NCBI GenBank assembly: GCA_964468435.1
Contig: CAYXVE010000044.1
Coordinates: 1-45,525, forward strand
Origin: JBCCTX01 sp964468435
GTDB lineage: Bacteria > Bacteroidota > Bacteroidia > J057
Length of the DNA: 45,525 nucleotides
Direction of reading: 5' to 3'
Part shown: positions 27,361 to 37,046 of the stretch, in pieces
Layout of the letters: every line of letters starts with the position of its first letter
Position numbering within the stretch: the stretch's first letter is position 1
Translations under genes and position numbers: made by a program
Notes under the pieces: generated by a model
Told to the model about the DNA's origin: nothing
The model's input: only the letters and a program-made list of their open reading frames with translations
Databases searched by the model: none

Positions 27361-28869
27361 CATTTTTCTTTCATAAATCAATAGATCTGTATCTTCTATC
27401 AAATAGTAGTTACTTAACAACGTAGGAAATTTGGACTTCATCACAGGGAATATGCCCCAAGGATCAACTATCCACCTGGGTATATCAGATTTCAACTCCA
27501 TAAAGACTTCACGTTCGTTCTCTTTTGCTGAGACCAACTTTTGTGTATTTCTCCATAAAGAAAGTTTTCGATAGGTCATGGAAAAATCTATGTACTTATT
27601 GGGCGCATAAGTATCCAGACGATGATAGAGATCATCCCATTCACTCAATATCCATACGGAACCAGAATGTTGTTTGAGATATTGATATATCCTGCCCTTT
27701 TCTTCGGTAAATTCAATGGGAGACCGGTCCAGTATACTTCTGAAAAAACGAGTGTCCGGGAGGAAGTCAAGAGGTCTCCAAAAATGAACAAATATCAATA
27801 ATGCGGGGACAAAAGAAACCGTTAGCATTAAAGACTGAACTTTTCTTTTTTTGATCATTTCCAGTCCCTTAACCGCATAGAAACTTACAGGTGGTGCAAC
27901 AAGCATGAAATCCTGGATTTCTATATTTTCCTGTTTTACAACAATCCCCACCACCCCAAATAACAACCAGACAGACATAATGCGTTCTGCCAGTCGAATT
28001 TTGACCACATAACTATAAAATCGTAGTCTGAAATGTATGATTCCGACAACAGCCAGGAAAAACCATCCCCCCCAATTCCAACTAATCATATTAATGGCTT
28101 GATTCTGGTTCCCGGTATTAATAGGGTCATCCAGCCTGACTTTATCCCAAAAATACAATATCCCCTGATCCCAGTATTCATTCAGGTTGCCATTAAAATA
28201 CAAGATCACAAAAAAGAATATCAGTACACTCAACATGCCTCCTATCATGGCTACTACTTCATCTACTTTGGGATTACGGATGATCAGATAGGTAACTAAT
28301 ACCCCCAAAAGCATAATGATGATTTTATAGGAAAAGAAAATCCCGATCACAATTCCTACGCCTATCTGAAACAATATATTGTAGTTTTGACCTCTGGTAC
28401 CTCGTTCTGGATTCAAAAAAGTTAAAAAAGCAAAGGTAACCGGGAGCAGTGTAAGTAACGTGTGATTGAGTTCCTGATTGTGCCAGGGCGTGGATAACAA
28501 AAATGCCAGTAAAAAAGGGATAAAGCCTATATATTTCCCATGTGTTTTGAGAAAGAAGATCACACTGGAGAAATAGACGACAATGATATACTTGTAAAAA
28601 CAGAGGATAATATGCATGAGCGTCAGGGAATAACTCCCAAAAAGGAAATACCATCCTCTATACAGCCACACTACTAAAGGGGGTCCGGGATACCATGCAT
28701 CTACATACAAGGTACCATCGCTTTTAATAAGTCTTTTGGCACAATTAAGGACCATAGACTCTTCTCCCAGGTAGAAATCCGGATAAAAAGACGGCACATG
28801 CAGAATCAGAATAAACCCTATCAACAACAGATGAGTAGAAATAGGGATATATGTGAAGTATCTAAACAA
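27358..28869 (-). CDS. Polytopic membrane protein, GT-C glycosyltransferase-like
   Basis: The 503-residue product has about ten or more hydrophobic segments and no cleavable signal. The first loop after TM1 contains acidic residues followed by a segment typical of GT-C fold lipid-linked-sugar glycosyltransferases (YLGEESMVLNCAK, then DAWYPGPPLVVWLYR), which resembles the loop of ArnT/PMT-like (GT39) enzymes. The C-terminal 140 residues are soluble (YLKQHSGSVWILSEWDDLYHRL) and would lie in the periplasm. I cannot assign a substrate, and no lipopolysaccharide or glycan genes are adjacent. It lies 36 bases upstream of purQ on the same strand, though purQ seems to have its own promoter. Confidence 0.6.
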   Translation of the reverse strand: MFRYFTYIPISTHLLLIGFILILHVPSFYPDFYLGEESMVLNCAKRLIKSDGTLYVDAWYPGPPLVVWLYRGWYFLFGSYSLTLMHIILCFYKYIIVVYFSSVIFFLKTHGKYIGFIPFLLAFLLSTPWHNQELNHTLLTLLPVTFAFLTFLNPERGTRGQNYNILFQIGVGIVIGIFFSYKIIIMLLGVLVTYLIIRNPKVDEVVAMIGGMLSVLIFFFVILYFNGNLNEYWDQGILYFWDKVRLDDPINTGNQNQAINMISWNWGGWFFLAVVGIIHFRLRFYSYVVKIRLAERIMSVWLLFGVVGIVVKQENIEIQDFMLVAPPVSFYAVKGLEMIKKRKVQSLMLTVSFVPALLIFVHFWRPLDFLPDTRFFRSILDRSPIEFTEEKGRIYQYLKQHSGSVWILSEWDDLYHRLDTYAPNKYIDFSMTYRKLSLWRNTQKLVSAKENEREVFMELKSDIPRWIVDPWGIFPVMKSKFPTLLSNYYLIEDTDLLIYERKM

Positions 28870-28952
28870 TGATCCTTATATTTGGTGTTAGCCTATTCTC
28901 TGTGAATTTAGTTACTTTCATCAAAATCCTTTCTAATTAAACCAAATAATCC

Positions 28953-29450
28953 ATGACCGAAGCAAATACAGGGGAATTTACTTTTTATATAGACCGGAAA
29001 GGATCAAATCAGTACATCAATCGTCAGCTGAAGGACATAAGCTTTACACATCTTAAAAATGGTATGTGGGAAACATCCTATAGGCATCGTTTATACAAAC
29101 TTTTCGTTCAAGAGATAGATTATCAATCCAAAAAGGCAACTATTGTTGTAAATGGTAAAAAAGTTCAGGTCAATTTGAAGGACAAATCCGATAAACTAAT
29201 CGAGCGTCTTGGATTGCAATCTGTGTTCAATCAGCAGGTAGCCGACGCGAGAGCACCCATGCCTGGTTTAATACATTCTATCATGGTAAATGCTGGAGAA
29301 ATGGTAGAAGTCGGAGATTCACTGATCATCCTGGAAGCGATGAAAATGGAAAATGTTATTAAAGCATCGGCAAAGGGCATTGTAGATCAGATACACGTAG
29401 CGCCTCACGATTCTGTAGAAAAAAATGCTTTACTGATTACCTTTAAATGA
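28953..29450 (+). CDS. Biotin carboxyl carrier protein domain (acyl-CoA carboxylase biotin subunit)
   Basis: This 165-residue protein carries biotin for an acyl-CoA or oxaloacetate-type carboxylase. The C-terminal biotinyl domain (about 98-165) contains the hallmark EAMKMEN, with K131 the biotin attachment site, preceded by APMPGLIHSIMVNAGEMVEVGDSL. The N-terminal half (YKLFVQEIDYQSKKATIVVNGKKVQVNL) looks like the beta-rich domain found in BCCP-like proteins of propionyl- or methylcrotonyl-type carboxylases; the long Ala/Pro linker of classical AccB is lacking. No carboxylase or carboxyltransferase gene is adjacent, so the partner is elsewhere. The gene sits 65 bases upstream of porU, but porU has its own -7 element. 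AccB is the alternative call. Confidence 0.82.
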   Translation: MTEANTGEFTFYIDRKGSNQYINRQLKDISFTHLKNGMWETSYRHRLYKLFVQEIDYQSKKATIVVNGKKVQVNLKDKSDKLIERLGLQSVFNQQVADARAPMPGLIHSIMVNAGEMVEVGDSLIILEAMKMENVIKASAKGIVDQIHVAPHDSVEKNALLITFK

Positions 29451-29491
29451 TTATGTGAAATTTTTTCCCTCTTAACTTTTTTTTCTTTTGT

Positions 29492-29499
29492 TACTTTTG
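29492..29499 (+). promoter_or_regulatory. Predicted -7 element for porU
   Basis: TACTTTTG is an exact TAnnTTTG match, 16 bases upstream of the porU ATG at 29516. The -33 region is T-rich without a clear TTTG. The leader would be short, about 10 bases. Confidence 0.5.
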
Positions 29500-29515
29500 T
29501 TAAAAAACAACTCCT

Positions 29516-32500
29516 ATGAACGTCAAGCGCAGGGTTACTCTATTATTAAGCGTGTGCTCAAGTATACTATATCTCCAGGCCCAGCAACCTGGTATCAGTA
29601 CGCAGTCTGTGTTGAGCGAAGGTGAATGGTATAAAATGGGGTGTTCTGCTTCTGGAATCTACCAGCTTTCTTATCAATACTTAACTGATCTAGGAATAAA
29701 CCCAGCATCCATTGATCCTGCAACGATACGCATTTTTGGAAATGGAGGGGGCATGCTTCCTCAATCAAACGCTGAATTCAGATACGATGATCTTGCTGAA
29801 AATGCAATCCAGGTGATTGGCGAAGAAGATGGTTCTTTTGATCCAGAAGACTATATCCTGTTTTACGGTGAAGGCCCACATGTATGGAATTTTGATCCGG
29901 AATCAGACATCTTGTCTCACAGCCTTCACCTATACAGTGATACTAACTTTTACTTTCTCAACATGGGCACGGCTTTGGGAAAACGGATCGAAGGAGATAT
30001 GGATCCCACCAATGGAAGTACGACTTTTCAGGCAGCCAGAGGAGGTAGATTCCACGAAGCAGAACTGGATAATCCCCTCGGTGGATCGGGAAGGTACTGG
30101 TTGGGAGAACTATTTGATGCAATCAGAGACCGTAACTTTTCTTTTTATATACCAGATGCAGCACAAGAAGGCGAAATCAGGATCAGAATACGCGTAGCAG
30201 CCAGAGCAAGCCAAACTACGACCTTTACTGCATCAGCGAATGGAGAGACACTGGGAACGCTCAATGTAATTGGAACCAACCTGAATGAAGAGGAAGTTGA
30301 TCATTACCGTTTCAATACACGACAATTTACGATCCCATCCAGCGGTATTACAAGAGACTCACTTAAGATCACCTTGTCATATAACTCAGGCGGTGAGAGC
30401 AGAGCGAAGGGATGGCTGGATTTCATTTCTATAGATTATGATTTACAGCCTAAGCCGGATGAGCAATCCAGCAGGGATTTTTACCTAGCTCCAGGCACAT
30501 CTATACGCATAGATGCTCCCAACCCCGATGCAGTTCCCGTCTTTTGGGATATCACTGATCCGCTTGTCCCATCTATCCAACCCGTCAATATACAAGGCAA
30601 TAACCTGGAACTTGCCAATATGCATGAGGGAGCAGGTCATTTCTACATGATGAATGAACCTTTTCTCATCCCTGTAAGCGTACGGAAGATAGCCAACCAG
30701 AACCTTCATGGTCTCGAACTTGCTGATTATTTGCTCATCACCCATCCCTTGTTTCGTTCCGCTGCTGAGCGACTGGCACAATTTCACCGTGATCATTACC
30801 AGCGCACCGTACACATCGTCACGCCGCAGCAGATCTATCATGAGTTTTCATCAGGAAAATTGGATGTCACAGCGATCCGGGATTTTGTCAGAATGTTTTA
30901 TCTGAGATCTGAAGGTGAAAAACCCGGATATGTACTGCTGATGGGGGATGGAAGCTATGACCCTAAAAATATCAGAAGTTTTGAAGGAACTGTAAACTTT
31001 GTACCTACCTATCAGAGTCGTGATTCATGGACTCCACCTACTTCCTATACCAGTGATGATTTTTTCGTAATTCTGGACGATGAGGAGGGTTTTTGGGGTG
31101 AAAATGCTAGGATAGATGGAGACAACATCAAGCAAACGGATTTTCTGAATGCTGCTGTAGGCCGACTTCCAGTCAGTACAGCTATTGAAGCTAGGGATCT
31201 AGTAGACAAGATCATCGATTATGTAACCAATCCCGAAGGGCAGGGGGACTGGCGCCGCCGGGTGGTATTGGTCGCTGATTACAAACCTGCCGATTACAAT
31301 TTGCACCACAGTCAAGCCAATAACTATACCAATCTTATCGTACAGGAAAATTCCTGTATGCATATCGATAAGATATTTATGGATAACTATGAGCTGGTGC
31401 CTACTGCTTCAAGACCTTCTTTTCCGGAAGGCCGGAAGGCATTGCTCAATGCCATGGATGAAGGTAGCCTGATCATCAATTATACGGGTCATGGCGGAGA
31501 ATCTGCCTGGTCTGATGCAAGCATTTTTACTACGACCGATGTCCTGAAAATGAAAAATGAAAAGCGGCTTCCGGTGGTTGTTACGGCGACTTGCGAATTT
31601 GGTCGCTATGATAATCCTTCGCTGCGTTCGGGAGCTGAGGAAATGCTTCTTCGTAAAAATGGCGGTGCCATAGCACTCCTCACGACCGTACGCCTTGTAT
31701 ATGCCTATCAAAACAGCTTGCTGAATCGAAGCTTTTACAAATTCGTATTTGATTACAATGAAGAAAAAGGCAGAATGCCTACGATTGGCGAGGTCATGGT
31801 CAACACTAAAAACGATGCTTTCCCTAAACCCAATACTGATCTAAATTCACGGAATTTCACACTACTAGGAGATCCGGGCATTATCATCAATTACCCCGAA
31901 CTTCAGGGACAGATTACACATATCAACGATCGCCCTATCGATGAGTTTGCTACAGATACCCTCGAATCTCTATCAGTGGTTAATGTCCGGGGTAAGGTAG
32001 TAGATCCATCTGGTGAGAAAATGGAGACCTTTGATGGAGATATGGAAATAACGGTATATGATAAACCAACTCGCTTTGAAATGCGTGAAACAGCGTTTTC
32101 CTTCTATTGGCAGGTTAACCGGGTTTTTGATGGATTGGCTTCGGTAGAAAATGGTGAATTTGAGTTTGAGTTTCTGGTACCGATTGATATTTCTTACGAC
32201 GACGGAAGAGGGAAAATGAACCTGTACTTCTTTAACGAAGAAAGAGACGGAGCAGGATGCTATAACAATCTATTACTTGGAGGTACCAATACACAGGCTG
32301 AGCCTGACGATGAAGGCCCGACCATCGAGATGTACCTCAACGATCCATCCTGGATAGATGGCAGCAAAACAGGCCCTGCGCCAGTATTGTATGCTAGCGT
32401 TCAGGACCCTCGCGGGATTAATACCGTTGGAGGAGGTATCGGACATGAACTGATCGGCATTCTGGATGAAGATGAATCCAACATTATCATGCTGAACGAC

Positions 32501-32971
32501 TATTATACTTCAAACAAGAATACTTTCCGTTCAGGTACTATAGCTTATCCCTTTGAGCCGCTCGAGCCGGGTCCACATACCCTCCGTGTACGTGTCTGGG
32601 ATGGCGCCAACAATGCATCAGAGTCGGTACTAAACTTTACGGTTGTAAAAAACCCTCAGGAAGCACTAAAACGGGTAGCAGCAGTACCCAATCCACTGAC
32701 CTTGGAAACAGCGTTCTTTATTGCGCATAATCAGGCAGGTAGCCGACTGGAATATACGATAGAGGTGTACAATACAACCGGACAATTGGTACGTACCTTG
32801 CGCGATGAAGAAGTGGCTGTGGGTAATTTTTACCAGGGTATGTCCTGGAACGGAACGGATCAAAATGGTAGCCAACTTAGCAATGGAATTTACATATATC
32901 AGGTAACAGTCAGAGATATTGACACCCAGGCTGTAGCTAGAAAGGTGGAAAGAATATTAATCATGCGATAA
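29516..32971 (+). CDS. porU: Type IX secretion system sortase PorU
   Basis: PorU is the cell-surface gingipain-like (C25) peptidase that removes the C-terminal sorting domain of T9SS cargo and joins the cargo to anionic lipopolysaccharide. The 1151-residue protein has an N-terminal signal peptide (LLLSVCSSILYLQAQQ). The catalytic His659 lies in NYTGHGGESAW and the nucleophile Cys693 in VVTATCEFGRYDN, both standard for the family. The segment after about residue 780 is beta-rich, and the final 95 residues (AVPNPLTLETAFFI, then NGTDQNGSQLSNGIYIYQV) form a FlgD/T9SS-type C-terminal domain. PorU lies directly upstream of porV, the usual order in Bacteroidota. It has its own predicted -7 element. 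Confidence 0.96.
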   Translation: MNVKRRVTLLLSVCSSILYLQAQQPGISTQSVLSEGEWYKMGCSASGIYQLSYQYLTDLGINPASIDPATIRIFGNGGGMLPQSNAEFRYDDLAENAIQVIGEEDGSFDPEDYILFYGEGPHVWNFDPESDILSHSLHLYSDTNFYFLNMGTALGKRIEGDMDPTNGSTTFQAARGGRFHEAELDNPLGGSGRYWLGELFDAIRDRNFSFYIPDAAQEGEIRIRIRVAARASQTTTFTASANGETLGTLNVIGTNLNEEEVDHYRFNTRQFTIPSSGITRDSLKITLSYNSGGESRAKGWLDFISIDYDLQPKPDEQSSRDFYLAPGTSIRIDAPNPDAVPVFWDITDPLVPSIQPVNIQGNNLELANMHEGAGHFYMMNEPFLIPVSVRKIANQNLHGLELADYLLITHPLFRSAAERLAQFHRDHYQRTVHIVTPQQIYHEFSSGKLDVTAIRDFVRMFYLRSEGEKPGYVLLMGDGSYDPKNIRSFEGTVNFVPTYQSRDSWTPPTSYTSDDFFVILDDEEGFWGENARIDGDNIKQTDFLNAAVGRLPVSTAIEARDLVDKIIDYVTNPEGQGDWRRRVVLVADYKPADYNLHHSQANNYTNLIVQENSCMHIDKIFMDNYELVPTASRPSFPEGRKALLNAMDEGSLIINYTGHGGESAWSDASIFTTTDVLKMKNEKRLPVVVTATCEFGRYDNPSLRSGAEEMLLRKNGGAIALLTTVRLVYAYQNSLLNRSFYKFVFDYNEEKGRMPTIGEVMVNTKNDAFPKPNTDLNSRNFTLLGDPGIIINYPELQGQITHINDRPIDEFATDTLESLSVVNVRGKVVDPSGEKMETFDGDMEITVYDKPTRFEMRETAFSFYWQVNRVFDGLASVENGEFEFEFLVPIDISYDDGRGKMNLYFFNEERDGAGCYNNLLLGGTNTQAEPDDEGPTIEMYLNDPSWIDGSKTGPAPVLYASVQDPRGINTVGGGIGHELIGILDEDESNIIMLNDYYTSNKNTFRSGTIAYPFEPLEPGPHTLRVRVWDGANNASESVLNFTVVKNPQEALKRVAAVPNPLTLETAFFIAHNQAGSRLEYTIEVYNTTGQLVRTLRDEEVAVGNFYQGMSWNGTDQNGSQLSNGIYIYQVTVRDIDTQAVARKVERILIMR

Positions 32972-33007
32972 TCTTTCATTTGATGCTTCGCAAGTCAAAG
33001 TATTTTC

Positions 33008-33015
33008 TAACTTTG
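33008..33015 (+). promoter_or_regulatory. Predicted -7 element for porV
   Basis: TAACTTTG is an exact TAnnTTTG match in the gap between porU and porV. It would give porV a separate transcript with a leader of about 105 bases. No -33 TTTG is found at standard spacing. Confidence 0.45.
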
Positions 33016-33127
33016 CATTAATATTTTCAACTTTTATTTCGTTGATAGTTAATAATTGCAAAAATGCCTATGAAACATTGCTACTTATCTTAACTCGTAA
33101 ACAAGTCTAAATAAAGGTAGCTATCAA

Positions 33128-34312
33128 ATGAAAAAAACAATTGCTGTTTGTTACTGTTTAGTATTCCTTGCATCGGGATTTCAATATCTGAAGGCTCAGT
33201 CCAATACCGCCGGGCAGGATGTTGTAGGATCCAAAACCATTACTACTGCTGTTCCATTTCTATTGGTTACTCCCGATTCCAGAGCAGGTGCTATGGGAGA
33301 CGCGGGTGTGGCTATTGCCAACGATGCGAATGCTATGCACTGGAATGCGTCTGGTTTGGCGTATACGGAGAAAAAAATTGGAGTAGCAATGTCCTACTCT
33401 CCCTGGCTTAGATCTCTGGGTATCCCCGATATCAATCTTGTATATCTTTCTGGTTTTTACAATATCGGAGAAAAAGGCGGGGTGATTGGAAGTTCACTAC
33501 GTTATTTTTCACTGGGTGAAATTGACTTTACCGATATCCAGGGACAACCTGTGGGTAGTGATAAGCCCAACGAATTTGCATTGGATGTGGCTTATGCCAG
33601 AAAGGTTTCAGACGTACTATCCGCTGCAGTTACCCTGCGGTACATTCATAGCCGTCTGGCTTCAAATGCTAATATCAGCGGCGATTTGAAACCTGTCAAT
33701 TCTGTCGCAGGTGATGTCTCTCTGCTCTACAGGAAAGATTTCACAATCAATAATACCTCTGGAGGACTCCCTACTACTTTCAGCTCAGGGATCAATATCT
33801 CCAACATCGGTCCTAAAGTATCTTATACCGATATATCTGGCGACAAAGATTTCATCCCTGTCAATCTGCGTATAGGTTACTCCTTCAAGTTTCAGTTTGA
33901 CGAGTTCAACTCACTGACTTTTACCAATGACTTCAATAAACTATTAGTCCCCTCTGTGGACAGTCTGGGTCAGGGAGGCGGTAGATCCGATCTACCTTTG
34001 CTTGAAGGTATGTTTACCAGCTTCAGCGACGCTGATGGTGGTTTCAGTGAGGAGCTGTCTGAGATCAATATAGCGGTAGGACTGGAATACTGGTATCGCG
34101 AAGTGTTTGCAGCTAGAGCTGGATTTTTCTACGAAGATCCTGAAAAAGGCAACCGTAAGTTCTTTACGGTGGGAGCAGGTATCAAGTACAACGTATTTGG
34201 TCTAGACTTTGCTTATCTGGCACCTATCGAACAAAACCATCCCCTACAGAATACCCTGCGCTTTACCCTTTCCTATGATTTTTCTACACCAGCTCAGGAA
34301 TTGGAAGAATGA
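33128..34312 (+). CDS. porV: Type IX secretion system outer membrane protein PorV
   Basis: PorV is an outer-membrane beta-barrel that receives T9SS cargo from the SprA translocon and shuttles it to PorU. The 394-residue product has a signal peptide (IAVCYCLVFLASGFQYLKAQ). The mature N-terminus ITTAVPFLLVTPDSRAGAMGDAGVAIANDANAMHWNASGLAY is the family signature of PorV/PorQ-type FadL-like barrels. Alternating beta strands follow, with the barrel-end segment QNTLRFTLSYDF near the C-terminus. The position 156 bases after porU on the same strand confirms the call. PorQ is the alternative but it is not normally paired with porU. Confidence 0.94.
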   Translation: MKKTIAVCYCLVFLASGFQYLKAQSNTAGQDVVGSKTITTAVPFLLVTPDSRAGAMGDAGVAIANDANAMHWNASGLAYTEKKIGVAMSYSPWLRSLGIPDINLVYLSGFYNIGEKGGVIGSSLRYFSLGEIDFTDIQGQPVGSDKPNEFALDVAYARKVSDVLSAAVTLRYIHSRLASNANISGDLKPVNSVAGDVSLLYRKDFTINNTSGGLPTTFSSGINISNIGPKVSYTDISGDKDFIPVNLRIGYSFKFQFDEFNSLTFTNDFNKLLVPSVDSLGQGGGRSDLPLLEGMFTSFSDADGGFSEELSEINIAVGLEYWYREVFAARAGFFYEDPEKGNRKFFTVGAGIKYNVFGLDFAYLAPIEQNHPLQNTLRFTLSYDFSTPAQELEE

Positions 34313-34318
34313 TAAAAA

Positions 34319-34371
34319 AATTTACTGATGAGGGGAAGAATAAACAATCTACTTCCCCTTATTAGTAAATT
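34319..34371 (-). terminator. Strong hairpin terminator between porV and the convergent unknown gene
   Basis: Two 20-base arms (34319-34338 and 34352-34371) can form a 20-pair stem with G-U pairs, around a 13-base loop; the centre of the left arm reads GAGGGGAAG and of the right CTTCCCCTT. On the minus strand the stem is followed by a run of seven or more T, so it fits an intrinsic terminator for the gene at 34389-35297. On the plus strand the trailing T-run is weaker, but it could also stop porV transcription. Confidence 0.75.
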
Positions 34372-34388
34372 ATATACAGTAGCGTTTA

Positions 34389-35297
34389 TCACTCATCTCG
34401 TGTACGTGTACCGCCCATACCCATCAGTTCCTGATATCTTTTTAGATCAATACCGATGGCTACTACTTGAAGTGAATCTTTACCATAGAAATGTGAACGC
34501 CATTTAATGTATTTACCCGGTCCATATCTATCGGAAATATTTTCATTACAATAAACTGCGTACTTGACGATTTTTTTCTCTCCTGACATTGAAGTAAGAT
34601 ATTCCTTCAGGTAGAAATCATTGCTGTTGACTTTGGAAGAGATCATGTTACGGATACGGTTGTTGACAGTATCCATGTTGGCATCCCAGGGTATTCCTAC
34701 CACTCTAAGCAGAAAATAGCCCGAGTAATAATAAGGTTGAACGTCCTTGTACCAGTACACCTCAGGTGATTGATCGAGTAAAGAAATCGCTTTGCGGAGT
34801 ATATCGAGGTTGTTGAAAGTGATTCTAGACCAGTCTACAGGCTTTGCCACTCTTCGAATATCCTCAAAAAGTTTAGGATCAAACTGGTAGGATATACCTT
34901 CATCGAATAATTTACCACAAAATAGATTAATCTTAAAAGTCCGTTTCAGTTTCCCATCCTTGTAGAATTTCAACTCATAATGGTAATCGCACTTATTTTC
35001 AAAGGTGAGAGGCAAATCCCATTGCTGATGAGTATTGAGCAATACCTGTCGCTCATCTATGGTGAATGTTCCCAGTTCTTCTTGTACGGGAAGCATCTGT
35101 GCATTGTGGATCGGTATACCTATCATTACCCACTGGCCTTGATTGAAATTCATGTCTGAAAGCACTTTGTCAGCAAGCAAGGGATTGATACCCATACTGA
35201 TTGTAAATACGGTAATGTAACTAGATAGCGCAGAGATGTATTTGAGTTGGGCATGTAGCTTGAGCTTCAGGAGGTACTGTATAAAAAGGAAATTCAT
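34389..35297 (-). CDS. Unrecognised protein with N-terminal hydrophobic segment
   Basis: I do not recognise the family of this 302-residue product. The first 45 residues contain hydrophobic stretches (FLFIQYLLKL, then ALSSYITVFTISMGINPLL), which could be a membrane anchor or a badly chosen start before a signal peptide ending near LLADKV. The mature part is charged and aromatic, with predicted beta strands early (GQWVMIGIPIHNAQMLPV) and a helical C-terminal half (YYSGYFLLRVVGIPWDANMDTVNNRIRNMI). There are two Cys near residues 102 and 126. It lies between porV and the T9SS cargo subtilase, convergent with porV, and has a strong terminator. It could be an envelope protein, but no link to T9SS is proven. 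Confidence 0.65.
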   Translation of the reverse strand: MNFLFIQYLLKLKLHAQLKYISALSSYITVFTISMGINPLLADKVLSDMNFNQGQWVMIGIPIHNAQMLPVQEELGTFTIDERQVLLNTHQQWDLPLTFENKCDYHYELKFYKDGKLKRTFKINLFCGKLFDEGISYQFDPKLFEDIRRVAKPVDWSRITFNNLDILRKAISLLDQSPEVYWYKDVQPYYYSGYFLLRVVGIPWDANMDTVNNRIRNMISSKVNSNDFYLKEYLTSMSGEKKIVKYAVYCNENISDRYGPGKYIKWRSHFYGKDSLQVVAIGIDLKRYQELMGMGGTRTRDE

Positions 35298-35372
35298 GAG
35301 AATATATGTTAGACCTTTAATTTAATGAAAAATATTACACGATATATTTTCTTTCTTGTAAGAGATTTTGGA

Positions 35373-37046
35373 CTAAGGTTCGAAAGTTGAATTGATTAAC
35401 ACTTTGCCCTGCGTTGCTTCTGCTGGATCGCTTATGGGAATCAGTCTGTAAAAGTACAGACCATCTGGTAGGAAGACCTGTATTTCCCATTTTCTTACAG
35501 AATTATTGCTGTCTATTTGATCTGAAAACACGCTTTTACCACTCGTATCAAACAGTTCCAGCCAGATATCCCCTCGATAGGTATGATGAAAGGAAGACAG
35601 AAAAAATGTTCCTGAATTCGGGTTAGGATAAAGTGAAAACCGGGAAATATTAGCCACAGGTTTACGGGAAGAAAGGGTAGCCCCCAGGACACGCTGCATA
35701 ATGCCACCACTGGGAATACCATATCCAAATAAGAGATCAGGATTATTAAAACGGTTAGCAGAACGTATCAGGGCGTCTTGGACTTGCGCTCGCGTTGCCG
35801 CTGGATAAGACTGTATGATACATGCAAGCAATCCTGAAACCAATGGGCAGGAAAAAGAAGTGCCATTTGCCCTTGATCTGGTTCCATTGCTTCTGTATAC
35901 AAAAACGGATTGACCTAAGGCAGATACATCCGGCTTAATTCTCCCATCTGCACTAGGACCATTGCTACTAAATCCTGCTAATTCTTCACAAATAGTTACT
36001 GCACCGACAGCAATGACTGAATCCCCATCTGCAGGAGCGATAATTCCTCCTTCGCCTGAATTTCCTGCACTATTTACCACCAGAATTCCCCTTGATGCTG
36101 CAATATCTGCTGCCTGGGTAATAATCGCAGTATTGCCATCCATATCCTCTATCGTATATCCTATCTGTCCATCGGTAAATCCATCGCGATATCCGAGCGA
36201 AGTAGAAAAGATTTGTGCGCCTAGACTATCGGCAAATTCTGCTGCTGCTACCCAGTTATCCTCTTCCTGATGTGTTTCAGATGAATCGTTTTCTGTTCTT
36301 AGCAAAATATAATCTGCATCTGGTGCTGCACCCATCATTTCATCAGGTATAATGGCTGCCATTGTGGATAATACGCTGGTTCCATGACGACAGTGAGCGC
36401 ATACTCCAAACACATCTTCATCTCCTTCAACATAATCTCTTGTTGCAATAATCTGCTCTTCATCGAACAAATGACGAAAACCTTCCGTGGCATTTACCCC
36501 AAAATAACCATTATCAAATACCGCTATTAAGACACCTTTACCAGTATATCCTGCCTGATGAAGCGTATCTACGCCTAGCATATTGAGCTGTTGTATGTAG
36601 GAATTGAGAAATGGAATGCTATCGCAGGGATCTGTAGGGTTTTCGTCCGAAACTATGTGGGTGGCGCCAACCGGACGAACTTGCTTGACAAATGATAATC
36701 CAGATACCAGCGGCAATTGAGCATCATCCAGATAAGCTGTAACTCCGTTGATCCATTTAGAAATCCTGACAGGTTTTACGCCGATCAACTTAAGGGACTG
36801 CACGTAGGATGAATTTACAGGATAATCATACCTATCAATTTCAATACCCTGTCGCTGGCGGTTTTCCAGTGCTCTGGGAGATAATATCATCTCAGGAGTA
36901 TATGGGGATGTATCCCCCTTATCGGTGAATGTAATCCAGTATTTGCTCTGCCCTGATGTGGTAAGCGGAAACGCAAACCATAGTAACATGACAAATCCAA
37001 AGCTCAGGAAATTACTAATCTTACAGGGATTAAACATCTTATTCAT
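35373..37046 (-). CDS. Subtilisin-family (S8) serine peptidase with T9SS type A sorting domain
   Basis: This is an extracellular protease. A signal peptide covers about residues 1-33 (LSFGFVMLLWFAFPLTTSGQ), then an I9-like propeptide region, then the S8 domain with the catalytic triad D178 (AVFDNG), H221 (HGTSVL) and S397 (NGTSFSCPLVSG) and the oxyanion residue N329 (SAGNS). The last roughly 90 residues (SRFSLYPNPNSGTFFLSSF, then WLELFDTSGKSVFS) form a type A C-terminal sorting domain; the PNP motif and GxF pattern are typical. It is a predicted client of the PorU/PorV machinery encoded next door. A minus-strand TACATTTG (37156-37149) is a possible -7 element about 100 bases upstream of the ATG. 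A 557-residue length is ordinary for this group. Confidence 0.93.
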   Translation of the reverse strand: MNKMFNPCKISNFLSFGFVMLLWFAFPLTTSGQSKYWITFTDKGDTSPYTPEMILSPRALENRQRQGIEIDRYDYPVNSSYVQSLKLIGVKPVRISKWINGVTAYLDDAQLPLVSGLSFVKQVRPVGATHIVSDENPTDPCDSIPFLNSYIQQLNMLGVDTLHQAGYTGKGVLIAVFDNGYFGVNATEGFRHLFDEEQIIATRDYVEGDEDVFGVCAHCRHGTSVLSTMAAIIPDEMMGAAPDADYILLRTENDSSETHQEEDNWVAAAEFADSLGAQIFSTSLGYRDGFTDGQIGYTIEDMDGNTAIITQAADIAASRGILVVNSAGNSGEGGIIAPADGDSVIAVGAVTICEELAGFSSNGPSADGRIKPDVSALGQSVFVYRSNGTRSRANGTSFSCPLVSGLLACIIQSYPAATRAQVQDALIRSANRFNNPDLLFGYGIPSGGIMQRVLGATLSSRKPVANISRFSLYPNPNSGTFFLSSFHHTYRGDIWLELFDTSGKSVFSDQIDSNNSVRKWEIQVFLPDGLYFYRLIPISDPAEATQGKVLINSTFEP

